Part shown: piece after piece, positions 42,878 through 52,330 of the stretch | How the letters are laid out: every line of letters begins with the position of its first letter | Numbering within the stretch: position 1 is the stretch's first letter | Assembly: GCA_947624485.1 (NCBI GenBank) | Contig: CANQKM010000001.1 | Coordinates: 62,001-126,000, forward strand | Direction: 5' to 3' | DNA: 64,000 nt | DNA from: an uncultured Clostridia bacterium | GTDB taxonomy: Bacteria > Bacillota > Clostridia > UBA1381 | Program-made: the position numbers and the translations under genes | Notes under the pieces: model-generated | Seen by the model: the letters and a program-made list of their open reading frames with translations, nothing else | Told to the model about the DNA's origin: nothing | The model's database searches: none

Positions 42878-45633
42878 GTTGTTTTCCACATAAACAGCTT
42901 TACCGAGCCGATTGTTTTATTCTTGTCCGAATTAGCCGTAAGAGTTACGGCGTTCAGCATATCATAGCCGTTTACGGTCTTTTCCGCAATGCCTATAAGA
43001 GCGCCGCCCTCGTCGTATACGGCTGCAATAAGCGTATACGGCTCTGCATTTGCAGCGTCGGATTCGCTTAGACCTTTGACGGCATTCGGAAATTCAACAC
43101 GTGCGTTTACCTGCTTTGCGCTGCCGCCCTTCCTGACGGCATAACCGTCTCCGTCTGTGAGCATAACGGATGTTTCGAGCATATCTGCGCGGGTATATTT
43201 CATTGTGTACTCGGCATTTCCGTCAGCTTCCGTAATTTCGGGATCCCAGTCGGGAATATACACATAATATCCCTCCGGCGGCTTTTTATCGTATTCGCCC
43301 TTGTACTTCGGGAGTTCACCGTCTGCAGCCATATCCGTTTCGATTATGTTACCGTTCTCATCTTTCCACGTGATAGTATATTTCTTCTGCGTTTCTGTAA
43401 ACTGCGCGGTATATTCCGCATTGCCGGTAACTGGCACGGGTTCGGGATACCAACCCGAAAATGTATAATGAGTGCTGTCGGTGTCGTTTCTTACTGGCGT
43501 TTCGTAGAGGTAATACGGCGTTACGCCGTACTCAATGTTTTCACGCACTATTTCCTCTCCGTCGTAATTCTTCCATATAATGGTGTATTCGCGTTTCTTC
43601 TCCCGGTATTTTGCGGTGTATTCAGCCGGTCCTGTGACGATGTTCGGTTCCGGGTTCCACCCGTCAAAAATATATTCAAGCTCGTCCGTGGGTTCCTTTG
43701 ACGGCGCTTCGGCTTCTTCGGGATATACGGGCAGCGAGCCGTATTCGACTTCGGATTCCGCAAGCACGCTGCCGTCCTCATCGAGCCATGTTATCGGATA
43801 AACATTTTTCCGCGCCTCAAAGCCCGCCAAATATTTGGTATCCTCCGTTACAGGCTCAATATCGGGTATCCAACCCCCAAAAACATACGTGTATTCATCC
43901 GTTTTTTCACGCGAAGGTGTTTCACCTTTGTAAACGGGAGTGTCGTTGTATTTGTATTCTTCGACCATGTAAACATCGTCAACGTACCAGGTGACTTTAT
44001 AATACGCCTCCCGCTTTGAGAAAACGGCTTGGTATACCGTGTCCTCGGTCACGTACGTCGGTTCGGGATCCCAGCGTTCAAATGTATATTCATACTCGTC
44101 CTTTTGCTTCTCAACGGGATCGTGGCTCGGAACGGAACCGTATGACACAGATGTCCTGTCTATAACATGACCTTCGTCGTCCTCCCACTTTATTTCACAG
44201 TAAAGCGACTGCGTACGTATTAGCGCGCCTTCGGCGTTAAGCCTTCGGTTGGCGTTCACTTCATGACTGCCCGGATTGTCCGCGATAGTTGCGCCTTCCT
44301 TCAGACAATCTTTTATTTCGGCAGGAGTGAGCGACGGGTATTTTCCCTTTAACACCGCAGCCATGCTTGCCGCGAGGGGGGTTGCCTGAGATGTACCCGA
44401 AAGAAATTTATACGAGTCCTTTTTTAAGTCCGTATTAGCGGTACTCCATATATTATCTCCGGGCGCGGCTATATCGACGGATGTGCCGTAATTTGAGAAA
44501 ACGGCGAGCTTATTATCGGAGTTACTTGCGCCTACGGATATAACGTTGTCGAATTTGTATCTTGCGGGATATGCCGCGGCATTATCCATGTTAACTCCGA
44601 CATTATTATTTCCGTTTCCCGCCGCCGCGACAAACAGAGTATCGGAACAGGAGAGTATTGCTTCCTTAATGGAGGCGCTGTCTCCGCCGCCCCAGCTGCA
44701 GTTTGCGATAGGTATATTCATTTTTTTTATATAATTTATTGCATCGACAATCATAGCGCTGCTGGTACCCTTTGTTTTTAACAGCCTATTACCGGAGACT
44801 GTCTCTGTGTCATAGAAAATTTTCAGCGGCACTATCTTCGCGCTTCCTGTGTTAATGTTTCCTGCGAGCGATGCGATTCCTTTGTCGTTGCCCGTTACCG
44901 CGCTTATTATTCCCGAAACGTGTGTGCCGTGTCCCTGCATGTCATATTCCGGGTTGTAGCCGTCGTCGGGATCGTTGTCGCCGTTTCCCGTAAAATCCCA
45001 GCCGTGTACATCATCCTTGTAACCGTTGCCGTCGTCGTCATAATTGTTATTCGGTATCTCATTGGGATTTGTCCATATATTGTCCTTTAAATCCTCATGC
45101 TCCGCGAAAATACCCGAGTCAAGCACAGCAACCGTGACATTGGAGCAGTCTATATCTTTTTTCCACACCGCTTCCGCGTCTATCATGCGAAACCGATATG
45201 TTTTAGTCTCATCCTCCGACACATATTCAGAGTCGTCGGGCATGGCGTCAAGGTAGTAATAATAATTCGGCTCGGCGTATTTTACCGTGCCGGACGCGTT
45301 AAGCGCGTCAACGGCTTCAAGCACCTTGTCCTCACCGGCTTCGGGCAGAGTGAGTTTTATTATGCTTTCGTCCGACGCGGAAAACAGCGATATAGCGCTT
45401 GTGCTGCCGGATAAGTTCATAAGCTCTCTTGTTTCCGTTATTCCGAGCCTCGCGAGAACATCATCAAAGCCTTCGCCGACGCTGAAAAGACCGATGGACG
45501 AGCGATCGGGTTTTGTGACAACAATAACCGAGCTGTCATCGAATTTCGGCAAATCCTCCGCGTCAGCCGCAAACGAAAAAAACAGCGCAAAAATAACAGC
45601 CGAAAACAGTATTGCAGCTCCGCGCTTCTTCAT
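42835..45633 (-). CDS. Secreted subtilisin-like serine protease with InlB-type repeats
   Basis: 932 residues. A signal peptide ends near FAADAED. A propeptide-like region (~25-140) precedes the S8 domain (~145-470) with the triad in AVLDSGIFAEH (Asp), MQGHGTHVSGI (His) and LSGTSQATPLAASM (Ser). Five tandem ~70-residue β-grasp repeats of the InlB B type follow (~475-820), each ending in a GWxPEP..VT....Y.A.F pattern. The last ~100 residues are a small domain also found inside the GH2 protein (SVKLFMW, SMIPLRN). It is probably loosely wall-attached or released; no sortase or SLH motif is seen. The ATG at 45633 follows GAGGTGA; GTG 45642 is in frame but inside that site. It follows aroA by 40 bp. 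Confidence 0.9.
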   Translation of the reverse strand: MKKRGAAILFSAVIFALFFSFAADAEDLPKFDDSSVIVVTKPDRSSIGLFSVGEGFDDVLARLGITETRELMNLSGSTSAISLFSASDESIIKLTLPEAGEDKVLEAVDALNASGTVKYAEPNYYYYLDAMPDDSEYVSEDETKTYRFRMIDAEAVWKKDIDCSNVTVAVLDSGIFAEHEDLKDNIWTNPNEIPNNNYDDDGNGYKDDVHGWDFTGNGDNDPDDGYNPEYDMQGHGTHVSGIISAVTGNDKGIASLAGNINTGSAKIVPLKIFYDTETVSGNRLLKTKGTSSAMIVDAINYIKKMNIPIANCSWGGGDSASIKEAILSCSDTLFVAAAGNGNNNVGVNMDNAAAYPARYKFDNVISVGASNSDNKLAVFSNYGTSVDIAAPGDNIWSTANTDLKKDSYKFLSGTSQATPLAASMAAVLKGKYPSLTPAEIKDCLKEGATIADNPGSHEVNANRRLNAEGALIRTQSLYCEIKWEDDEGHVIDRTSVSYGSVPSHDPVEKQKDEYEYTFERWDPEPTYVTEDTVYQAVFSKREAYYKVTWYVDDVYMVEEYKYNDTPVYKGETPSREKTDEYTYVFGGWIPDIEPVTEDTKYLAGFEARKNVYPITWLDEDGSVLAESEVEYGSLPVYPEEAEAPSKEPTDELEYIFDGWNPEPNIVTGPAEYTAKYREKKREYTIIWKNYDGEEIVRENIEYGVTPYYLYETPVRNDTDSTHYTFSGWYPEPVPVTGNAEYTAQFTETQKKYTITWKDENGNIIETDMAADGELPKYKGEYDKKPPEGYYVYIPDWDPEITEADGNAEYTMKYTRADMLETSVMLTDGDGYAVRKGGSAKQVNARVEFPNAVKGLSESDAANAEPYTLIAAVYDEGGALIGIAEKTVNGYDMLNAVTLTANSDKNKTIGSVKLFMWKTTGSMIPLRNAKDVL

Positions 45634-45673
45634 TCCACTCACCTCGTATGTTATATTTGTTCAGCATTTCGGA

Positions 45674-46936
45674 TTATCCCAAGCTGTAGAAATCATCAAA
45701 AAACGACGGGTATGACACTCTTGCGCACGCTTCGTCGTCAAGCGTTGAAACGCCGTCGGCAAGCTGCGACAAAACAGTCAGGCTCATAGCCATTCTGTGG
45801 TCGCCGTACGTCTTAAAGTCCGCGCCGTGAATCGGTTTGCCGCCGCTTATAATCATGCCGTCGTCCGTTTCGGTAATATCAACGCCGCACTTTTTAAACT
45901 CGTCGACTACGGCGCGTATTCTGTTCGTTTCCTTTACCTTCAATTCCTGCGCGTCCTTTATAACAGTCGTGCCTTCCGCAAAAACAGCCGCGACGGCGAT
46001 TATAGGAAGCTCGTCGATAAGTCTCGGTATAATGTCGCCGCCTATCGTGACGGCGCGCAGCGAGCTTGACTTAACCGTAATATCCGCCGCGCTTTCACCG
46101 GCGCTCACACGCTCGTTTTCGACTGTTATATCCGCGCCCATATCCTTCAAAACGTCAATAATACCCGTTCTCGTCGGATTTGTGCCGACATTTTTTATCG
46201 TAATTTCGCTATTCGGCATAATCGAGCCGAGTACCATGAAAAACGCCGCCGACGAAATATCCCCGGGAACAACTACGTCTGCCGCCGACAGCCTGTCTGT
46301 CGTTTTTATAGTAATATCAAGTCCGTCAACGCTTATATCCGCGCCCATCGCGCCGAGCATAAGCTCCGTATGGTCGCGCGACTTTTCGATTTCTCTGACA
46401 ACTGTCTCACCCTCGGCGTACAGTCCGGCGAGAATAATCGCCGTTTTAACCTGCGCCGACGCCATCGGCATTTTGTAGTTAATGCCGTGCAGACGCGAGC
46501 CGTGTATGTAAAGAGGGCAGTACTCGTTCTCAATATTCGCACCCATCAGCGTGAGCGGCTTCGTGACGCGCCCCATAGGACGCTTGCATATCGACGCGTC
46601 TCCCGTGATTTCCGTGTCGAACGGCTGCGCCGACAGTATGCCGCACAAAAGACGCGTGGTCGTGCCGCTGTTGCCGGTATACAGCGTTTTTTCGGGCTTT
46701 ACAAGACCGCGCATACCGTTGCCGCGCACAGTCACCCTGTCGCCGCGCGCGTCGATTTCCACGCCCATACTGCGGAAACAGCCTATTGTGGACAGACAGT
46801 CCGCTCCCGGTAAAAATCCCGTAATTTCCGTAACGCCGTCCGCGAGCGAGCCTAGCATTACGGCGCGGTGCGATATTGACTTGTCGCCCGGCACAGTGAG
46901 TGCGCCGCGCGCGCTTTTTAACTTCTTAATCTCCAT
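45674..46936 (-). CDS. aroA: 3-Phosphoshikimate 1-carboxyvinyltransferase (EPSP synthase)
   Basis: 420 residues, standard length. It makes EPSP from shikimate 3-phosphate and PEP for aromatic amino acid synthesis. Seen: VPGDKSISHRAVMLGSLADG, YTGNSGTTTRLLCGIL, SAQVKTAIILAGLYAEG and DELPIIAVAAVFAEG. In GNSGTTTR the Gly-Ala pair of classic class I enzymes is absent, which suggests the glyphosate-tolerant class II type (family knowledge; not tested). The ATG at 46936 follows GGAGGAAC; the frame is open to 47158 but would run across the promoter. No other shikimate genes are adjacent. Confidence 0.93.
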   Translation of the reverse strand: MEIKKLKSARGALTVPGDKSISHRAVMLGSLADGVTEITGFLPGADCLSTIGCFRSMGVEIDARGDRVTVRGNGMRGLVKPEKTLYTGNSGTTTRLLCGILSAQPFDTEITGDASICKRPMGRVTKPLTLMGANIENEYCPLYIHGSRLHGINYKMPMASAQVKTAIILAGLYAEGETVVREIEKSRDHTELMLGAMGADISVDGLDITIKTTDRLSAADVVVPGDISSAAFFMVLGSIMPNSEITIKNVGTNPTRTGIIDVLKDMGADITVENERVSAGESAADITVKSSSLRAVTIGGDIIPRLIDELPIIAVAAVFAEGTTVIKDAQELKVKETNRIRAVVDEFKKCGVDITETDDGMIISGGKPIHGADFKTYGDHRMAMSLTVLSQLADGVSTLDDEACARVSYPSFFDDFYSLG

Positions 46937-46964
46937 TCTTGTTCCTCCGATGTATTCTAAATCG

Positions 46965-46993
46965 ATTATACCACAAATAAAATAAAAAGACAA
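46965..46993 (-). promoter_or_regulatory. Promoter of aroA
   Basis: On the - strand TTGTCT (46993-46988) and TATAAT (46970-46965), 17 bp apart. Confidence 0.7.
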
Positions 46994-47024
46994 TACTTTC
47001 ATATTAAATACAAGGTGGTGCGGC

Positions 47025-48548
47025 ATGGAAAAAAGAAGCATAATAACGGGCGCGGTAATACTTATGGCTGCGAACGCCGTATCGAAAATACTCGGCGCGG
47101 TGCTGAAAATACCGCTCGCGTACATACTGCGCGAGGAGGGAATGGCGGTATACAACATCGCCTTCGAGGTTTACATAATGTTCCTCTCATTCATAATATC
47201 GGGTTTGCCGTTCGCAATATCGAAGCTCTCCGCCGAAGCCGCGTCGCGCGGTCAGCGGCTTAGGGAACGCAGAATAGTGTCGCTGTCAACGTGGCTGCTT
47301 ATCGCGATTGGTGCGGCAGGATCGGTCATACTCTACTTTGCCGCGCCGTTTTTCGCGCTTGCCATGAAAGAGGAAAAGGCGGTGTACGCTATACGAATGA
47401 TTTCGCCGTCAATCTTTTTCGTCGCGCTCGGAACGGGATACAAAAGCTATTTTCAGGGCGTGTCGCGCATGGTACCCGTCGCCGCGTCACAGGTCGCGGA
47501 AAGCTTTGTAAAGCTCATCGCCGGTTACGGACTGGCTCTGCTGTTTATACACGCCGGCACGGAGAAAACGGCGGGCGGCGCGATAATGGGCGTGACGGCA
47601 GGGGAGATAGTCGCGACGGCAATACTCGCATTCGGATATATTTTCCGTAAAAAAGAGGTTTACATAAAATCGGAAAACGCAAGCCGACGAGAAATACTGC
47701 GCGACCTTATGTCGCTCGCGCTGCCGCTTCTGTGCGCGTCGGTGGTATCTAACGCGCTCGGCACAGCCGACACGACGCTTACGAGAGTACGCCTTCTTGA
47801 CGCGGGACTTACGCCGGACGACGCGCGTTTCCTCTACGGCGCGTACACCGGTTACGCACTCACGGTTTTCCACCTTCCCGTCGGAATACTCGCGACGCTC
47901 GGAGTGAGCATACTTCCCGTAATAGCCGGCGCGTACGCGTCGGGAAACGAAAGGAGCGCGGGGAAGGCTGCGGAAATGGGCGTGAAAATATCGGTCGCGC
48001 TGTCTGTGCCGTGCGCCGTGCTTATGTACGCGCTCAGCGGCGAAATACTCACGCTCCTGTTTAAAAACGACACGTCCGCGCTTATGCTCAGAACCGTCGC
48101 ACCGTGCGCCGTACTCATGTGCGCCGCGCAGATGTCGGCTGCGGTGCTGCAGTCGGCAGGAAAGATAATGACACCGTTCTTTAACTCGCTCATCGGCATA
48201 GGCATAAAGCTCGCGCTCGGCTACATTTTAATAGGAAATCCCGAAATTAACATATACGGCAGCGCGATAGGCGCAATTGCGGCAAACGGCGCGGTCATGG
48301 CGCTCAACTTTATATCGCTCCGAAGAAAGCTCAACATACGCCTCAATCTCATGAACACGCTTGTAAAGCCGATATTCTGCGGCGCTGCAATGCTGTTTGT
48401 CATACAAATAATACAGCCGCCGCTTTCGGGGCTGGGAATATTCACGTACACCGCGGCTTTATCGGCTGTATCGTGCGCCGCGTACGCGCTCGCGCTGCTC
48501 GTTACGGGAACGGTCTCACGCGAGGATATACGGCTCGTCGCGGGGTGA
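47025..48548 (+). CDS. MOP-superfamily flippase, SpoVB/MurJ-like
   Basis: A 507-residue membrane protein with about 14 helices of the polysaccharide-export/SpoVB branch: AANAVSKILGAVLKIPLAYI, MFLSFIISGLPFAISKL, then GTGYKSYFQGVSRMVPVA. SpoVB-type proteins are needed for spore cortex peptidoglycan and probably flip lipid II; other members export polysaccharides. It differs from the MurJ at 6396, so the organism has at least two lipid-linked glycan flippases. AAGGTGG precedes the ATG. It is divergent from aroA; no clear promoter was found on this strand. Confidence 0.82.
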   Translation: MEKRSIITGAVILMAANAVSKILGAVLKIPLAYILREEGMAVYNIAFEVYIMFLSFIISGLPFAISKLSAEAASRGQRLRERRIVSLSTWLLIAIGAAGSVILYFAAPFFALAMKEEKAVYAIRMISPSIFFVALGTGYKSYFQGVSRMVPVAASQVAESFVKLIAGYGLALLFIHAGTEKTAGGAIMGVTAGEIVATAILAFGYIFRKKEVYIKSENASRREILRDLMSLALPLLCASVVSNALGTADTTLTRVRLLDAGLTPDDARFLYGAYTGYALTVFHLPVGILATLGVSILPVIAGAYASGNERSAGKAAEMGVKISVALSVPCAVLMYALSGEILTLLFKNDTSALMLRTVAPCAVLMCAAQMSAAVLQSAGKIMTPFFNSLIGIGIKLALGYILIGNPEINIYGSAIGAIAANGAVMALNFISLRRKLNIRLNLMNTLVKPIFCGAAMLFVIQIIQPPLSGLGIFTYTAALSAVSCAAYALALLVTGTVSREDIRLVAG

Positions 48549-48604
48549 CACGGCGGCGGCTGAATAAAAATTTAAAAAAGCGTCTAAAAATTTAATATTA
48601 TTCC

Positions 48605-48633
48605 TTGATTTTGCCGTGAAAAAGTGATACAAT
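48605..48633 (+). promoter_or_regulatory. Promoter of nifJ
   Basis: TTGATT (48605-48610) and TACAAT (48628-48633), 17 bp apart. Confidence 0.7.
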
Positions 48634-48692
48634 ACCTTTATGTATATAAAAGATACACAAAATGACAAAAATAAAAGGAGGATTTTTTTCAG

Positions 48693-51600
48693 ATGGCAAG
48701 GAAAATGAAAACAATGGACGGCAACAACGCCGCGGCATACGCATCATACGCGTTTACCGATGTTGCTGCCATCTACCCCATCACACCATCATCAACAATG
48801 GCGGAGGTCACAGATAAGTGGGCAGCCGCAGGTCAGAAGAATATCTTCGGACGTACGGTAAAGGTTGTTGAAATGCAGTCGGAGGCGGGCGCAGCGGGCG
48901 CTGTTCACGGTTCGCTTACGGCGGGCGCGCTCACAACAACATACACCGCTTCACAGGGACTTCTCCTTATGATCCCGAACATGTTCAAGATTGCGGGCGA
49001 ACAGCTTCCGTGCGTATTCAACGTATCGGCAAGAGCTATCGCTTCACACGCGCTTTCAATCTTCGGCGATCACAGCGACGTTATGGCGTGCCGTCAGACA
49101 GGCTTCGCTATGCTCGCATCGACAAACCCGCAGGAAGCAATGGATCTCGGCGCGGTAGCGCATCTTTCGACAATCAAGTCGAGAATACCGTTCCTTCACT
49201 TCTTCGACGGCTTCAGAACGTCGCACGAGTATCAGAAGGTAGCTTGCTGGGATTACGACGAGCTTGCAAAGATGGTAGACTGGGACGCTATAAACGACTT
49301 CAGAAGAGGCTCGTTAAGCCCCGAGCATCCGGCTCAGAGAGGTACGGCGCAGAACGGCGACGTATTCTTCCAGGCGAGAGAGTCGTGCAACAAGACATAT
49401 GATGCAGTTCCCGAGGTCGTAGAGGAGTACATGAACAAGGTCAACGCCGCAATCGGCTCGGACTACAAGCTCTTTAACTACTACGGCGCGCCCGACGCGG
49501 AGCAGGTAATCGTTGCTATGGGCAGCGTCTGCGACACTATCGAGGAAACCGTTGACTACCTCAACAAGAACGGTCAGAAGGTCGGTCTTGTAAAGGTAAG
49601 ACTGTACAGACCGTTCTCGGCTAAGCACCTTATCGATGCTATCCCAGACACTGTTAAGAAGATTTCCGTTCTCGACAGAACGAAGGAAGCCGGTTCGATC
49701 GGCGAGCCGCTCTACCTTGACGTTGTAGCAGCTCTCCAGAACAGCAAATTCGCGGGTGTCGACATTTACGCAGGCCGTTACGGTCTCGGTTCAAAGGACA
49801 CAACTCCGGCTTGCATTATCGCTGTATACAAGAACACGGAAAAGAGAAGATTTACGGTCGGCATAAACGACGACCTTACAAACCTCTCGCTGCCGCTTGA
49901 CGAGAACCCCGACACAACGCCGGAGGGTATCACAAGCTGTAAGTTCTGGGGACTCGGCGCGGACGGTACCGTAGGCGCTAACAAGAACTCCGTTAAGATT
50001 ATAGGCGACCACACCGAAATGAACGTACAGGCATATTTCGACTACGACTCAAAGAAGTCGGGCGGTCTCACATGCTCGCACCTCCGTTTCGGTCATCCGA
50101 AAATCACATCGACATATCTTATCAACAAGGCTGACTTCGTTGCTTGCCACAAGGCTTCATACGTAAGACAGTACGATATGGTTCAGGACGTTAAGCCGGG
50201 CGGCGTATTCCTCTTAAACTGCTCATGGAATGTTGACGAGCTTTCCGAGCATCTCCCCGGACAGGTTAAGAAGTACATCGCCGACAACAACATTCAGTTC
50301 TATACAATCGACGGCGTTAAGATAGGTAAGGAAATCGGTCTCGGCAACAGAATCAACACCGTTCTCCAGTCGGCATTCTTCAAGCTTTCGGGCATACTCC
50401 CCGAGGCTGACGCAATTCAGTACATGAAGGACGCGGCTACCGCTTCCTATTCAAAGAAGGGCGACGCGGTCGTTAAGATGAACCACGACGCTATCGACGC
50501 GGGCGCTCAGCAGGTTGTCAAGGTTGACGTTCCCGAGGATTGGAAGAATGCGGAATATGAGGATCTTGCGATTAAGCACGAGGGCGAAGGCAAGCTCATC
50601 GACTTCGTAAACGATATCCTCGTTCCGATAAATCAGTTCAGAGGCGCGAGCCTTCCCGTTTCGGCGTTCGAGAAGTACCAGAGAGGCGAAGTGCCTCTGG
50701 GCAGTGCAGCGTTTGAAAAGAGAGGTATCGCTATCGACGTTCCCGTATGGAACAACGAAACATGTATCCAGTGCGGCAACTGCTCGTACGTATGTCCTCA
50801 CGCTTGTATCCGTCCCGTTGTACTCACAAAGGAGGAGCTTGACAACGCTCCCGAGGGTATCAAGTATCAGAACGCTATGCAGCTCGACGGACTTTACTAC
50901 GCAATGGCTATATCGGTTCTCGACTGTACCGGCTGCGGCAGCTGCGCCAACGTATGTCCTGTAAACAACGCGGGCAAGAAGGATCCGGCTCTCGTTATGA
51001 AGCCGCTCGACGACAACCTTGACGAGCAGAAGGGTTATGACTACCTCGTAACTCTCGCGGAGAAGCAGGAGGTTCTTGACAAGTTCAAGGCTTCAACGGT
51101 TAAGGGCAGCCAGTTCAGAATGCCTTACCTTGAGTTCTCCGGCGCTTGCGCGGGCTGTGGCGAAACACCGTACGCAAAGCTCGTTACACAGCTCTTCGGC
51201 GACAGAATGTACCTTGCCAACGCAACGGGCTGCTCGTCGATTTGGGGCGGTTCATGCCCGTCAACACCGTACACCACAAACAGCGAAGGTCACGGCCCCG
51301 CATGGGCTAACTCACTGTTTGAGGACAACGCGGAGTTCGGTCTCGGTATGTACATCGCTCAGAACACATTGAGAGAAGCTAATATCGCAAGACTTGAGAA
51401 GATCGCGGCTGAAAACGCAGACGTTAAGCCGGCTGTTGACAAGTTCATCGAAACGAAGGACGACGGCGAGGCTAACAAGGTTGCGACAGACGAGCTTCTT
51501 AAGGCTATCGCAAACATCAACTCCGAGGAAGCTAAGAACGTACTCGCCGATAAGGAATTCCTTTCAAAGAAGTCCTGCTGGATATTCGGCGGCGACGGCT

Positions 51601-52214
51601 GGGCATACGACATCGGCTTCGGCGGTGTTGACCACGCTATCGCTTCGGGCGAGGATATAAACATTCTCGTATTCGATACGGAGGTTTACTCAAACACAGG
51701 CGGTCAGTCGTCAAAGGCTACGCCGACCGGCGCTATCGCACAGTTCGCTGCTGCCGGTAAGGAAGTCAAGAAAAAGGATCTCGCGGCTATCGCTATGAGC
51801 TACGGCTACGTATACGTTGCACAGGTAGCGCAGGGCGCTGACCAGAACCAGCTGCTTAAGGCTATGATCGAGGCTGAAAGCTACAACGGTCCTTCAATCA
51901 TCATCGCTTATGCTCCGTGTATCAACCACGGTATCAAGGGCGGTATGACGATCGCACAGACCGAGGAGAAGAAGGCTGTACAGGCAGGCTACTGGCACTT
52001 GTTCAGATACGATCCGAGACTTGCCATGGAAGGCAAGAATCCGTTCCAGCTTGACTCTAAGGCTCCGACAATGGATTACGAGGAGTTCATCATGGGCGAA
52101 GTCCGTTACAACTCGCTCGCTCGCTCCAACCCCGAAAGAGCTAAGGAATTGTTTGCAAAGGCTAAGAAGACGGCGGAAGAAAAGTACGCACATCTTGTTG
52201 AGCTTGCAAAGTAA
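48693..52214 (+). CDS. nifJ: Pyruvate:ferredoxin (flavodoxin) oxidoreductase
   Basis: 1,173 residues, the single-chain PFOR that converts pyruvate and CoA to acetyl-CoA and CO2 and reduces ferredoxin; central to anaerobic energy metabolism. Domains in order: pyrimidine-binding and Rossmann-like part (YPITPSSTMAE), core and γ parts, a 2x[4Fe-4S] ferredoxin domain (CIQCGNCSYVCPHAC and CTGCGSCANVCPVN), then the TPP domain (SGACAGCGETPYAKL, GGDGWAYDIGFGG) with a fourth cluster cysteine. Codon use differs from most neighbours: AGA for Arg, GCT for Ala and TCA for Ser dominate, as expected of a highly expressed gene. AAAGGAGG precedes the ATG and a strong terminator follows. Confidence 0.97.
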   Translation: MARKMKTMDGNNAAAYASYAFTDVAAIYPITPSSTMAEVTDKWAAAGQKNIFGRTVKVVEMQSEAGAAGAVHGSLTAGALTTTYTASQGLLLMIPNMFKIAGEQLPCVFNVSARAIASHALSIFGDHSDVMACRQTGFAMLASTNPQEAMDLGAVAHLSTIKSRIPFLHFFDGFRTSHEYQKVACWDYDELAKMVDWDAINDFRRGSLSPEHPAQRGTAQNGDVFFQARESCNKTYDAVPEVVEEYMNKVNAAIGSDYKLFNYYGAPDAEQVIVAMGSVCDTIEETVDYLNKNGQKVGLVKVRLYRPFSAKHLIDAIPDTVKKISVLDRTKEAGSIGEPLYLDVVAALQNSKFAGVDIYAGRYGLGSKDTTPACIIAVYKNTEKRRFTVGINDDLTNLSLPLDENPDTTPEGITSCKFWGLGADGTVGANKNSVKIIGDHTEMNVQAYFDYDSKKSGGLTCSHLRFGHPKITSTYLINKADFVACHKASYVRQYDMVQDVKPGGVFLLNCSWNVDELSEHLPGQVKKYIADNNIQFYTIDGVKIGKEIGLGNRINTVLQSAFFKLSGILPEADAIQYMKDAATASYSKKGDAVVKMNHDAIDAGAQQVVKVDVPEDWKNAEYEDLAIKHEGEGKLIDFVNDILVPINQFRGASLPVSAFEKYQRGEVPLGSAAFEKRGIAIDVPVWNNETCIQCGNCSYVCPHACIRPVVLTKEELDNAPEGIKYQNAMQLDGLYYAMAISVLDCTGCGSCANVCPVNNAGKKDPALVMKPLDDNLDEQKGYDYLVTLAEKQEVLDKFKASTVKGSQFRMPYLEFSGACAGCGETPYAKLVTQLFGDRMYLANATGCSSIWGGSCPSTPYTTNSEGHGPAWANSLFEDNAEFGLGMYIAQNTLREANIARLEKIAAENADVKPAVDKFIETKDDGEANKVATDELLKAIANINSEEAKNVLADKEFLSKKSCWIFGGDGWAYDIGFGGVDHAIASGEDINILVFDTEVYSNTGGQSSKATPTGAIAQFAAAGKEVKKKDLAAIAMSYGYVYVAQVAQGADQNQLLKAMIEAESYNGPSIIIAYAPCINHGIKGGMTIAQTEEKKAVQAGYWHLFRYDPRLAMEGKNPFQLDSKAPTMDYEEFIMGEVRYNSLARSNPERAKELFAKAKKTAEEKYAHLVELAK

Positions 52215-52233
52215 TTAAAGCTTAATACGCCAT

Positions 52234-52265
52234 AAAAAACATACCGCGCGAGCGGTATGTTTTTT
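52234..52265 (+). terminator. Terminator of nifJ
   Basis: AAAAAACATACCGC and GCGGTATGTTTTTT form a 14-bp perfect stem with a GCGA loop and a built-in T run. Confidence 0.95.
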
Positions 52266-52267
52266 AC

Positions 52268-52296
52268 TTGCAAAATTACGGATTTAATGGTAAAAT
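52268..52296 (+). promoter_or_regulatory. Promoter of mazG
   Basis: TTGCAA (52268-52273) and TAAAAT (52291-52296), 17 bp apart, starting right after the nifJ terminator. Confidence 0.7.
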
Positions 52297-52330
52297 TATA
52301 TACATACTATAAACAAAAAGGGAGATAAAT

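Noticed and set aside
46937-47024. Divergent promoter for the SpoVB-like gene
   Set aside because: No -35/-10 pair with acceptable spacing was found on the + strand; only the aroA promoter is supported.
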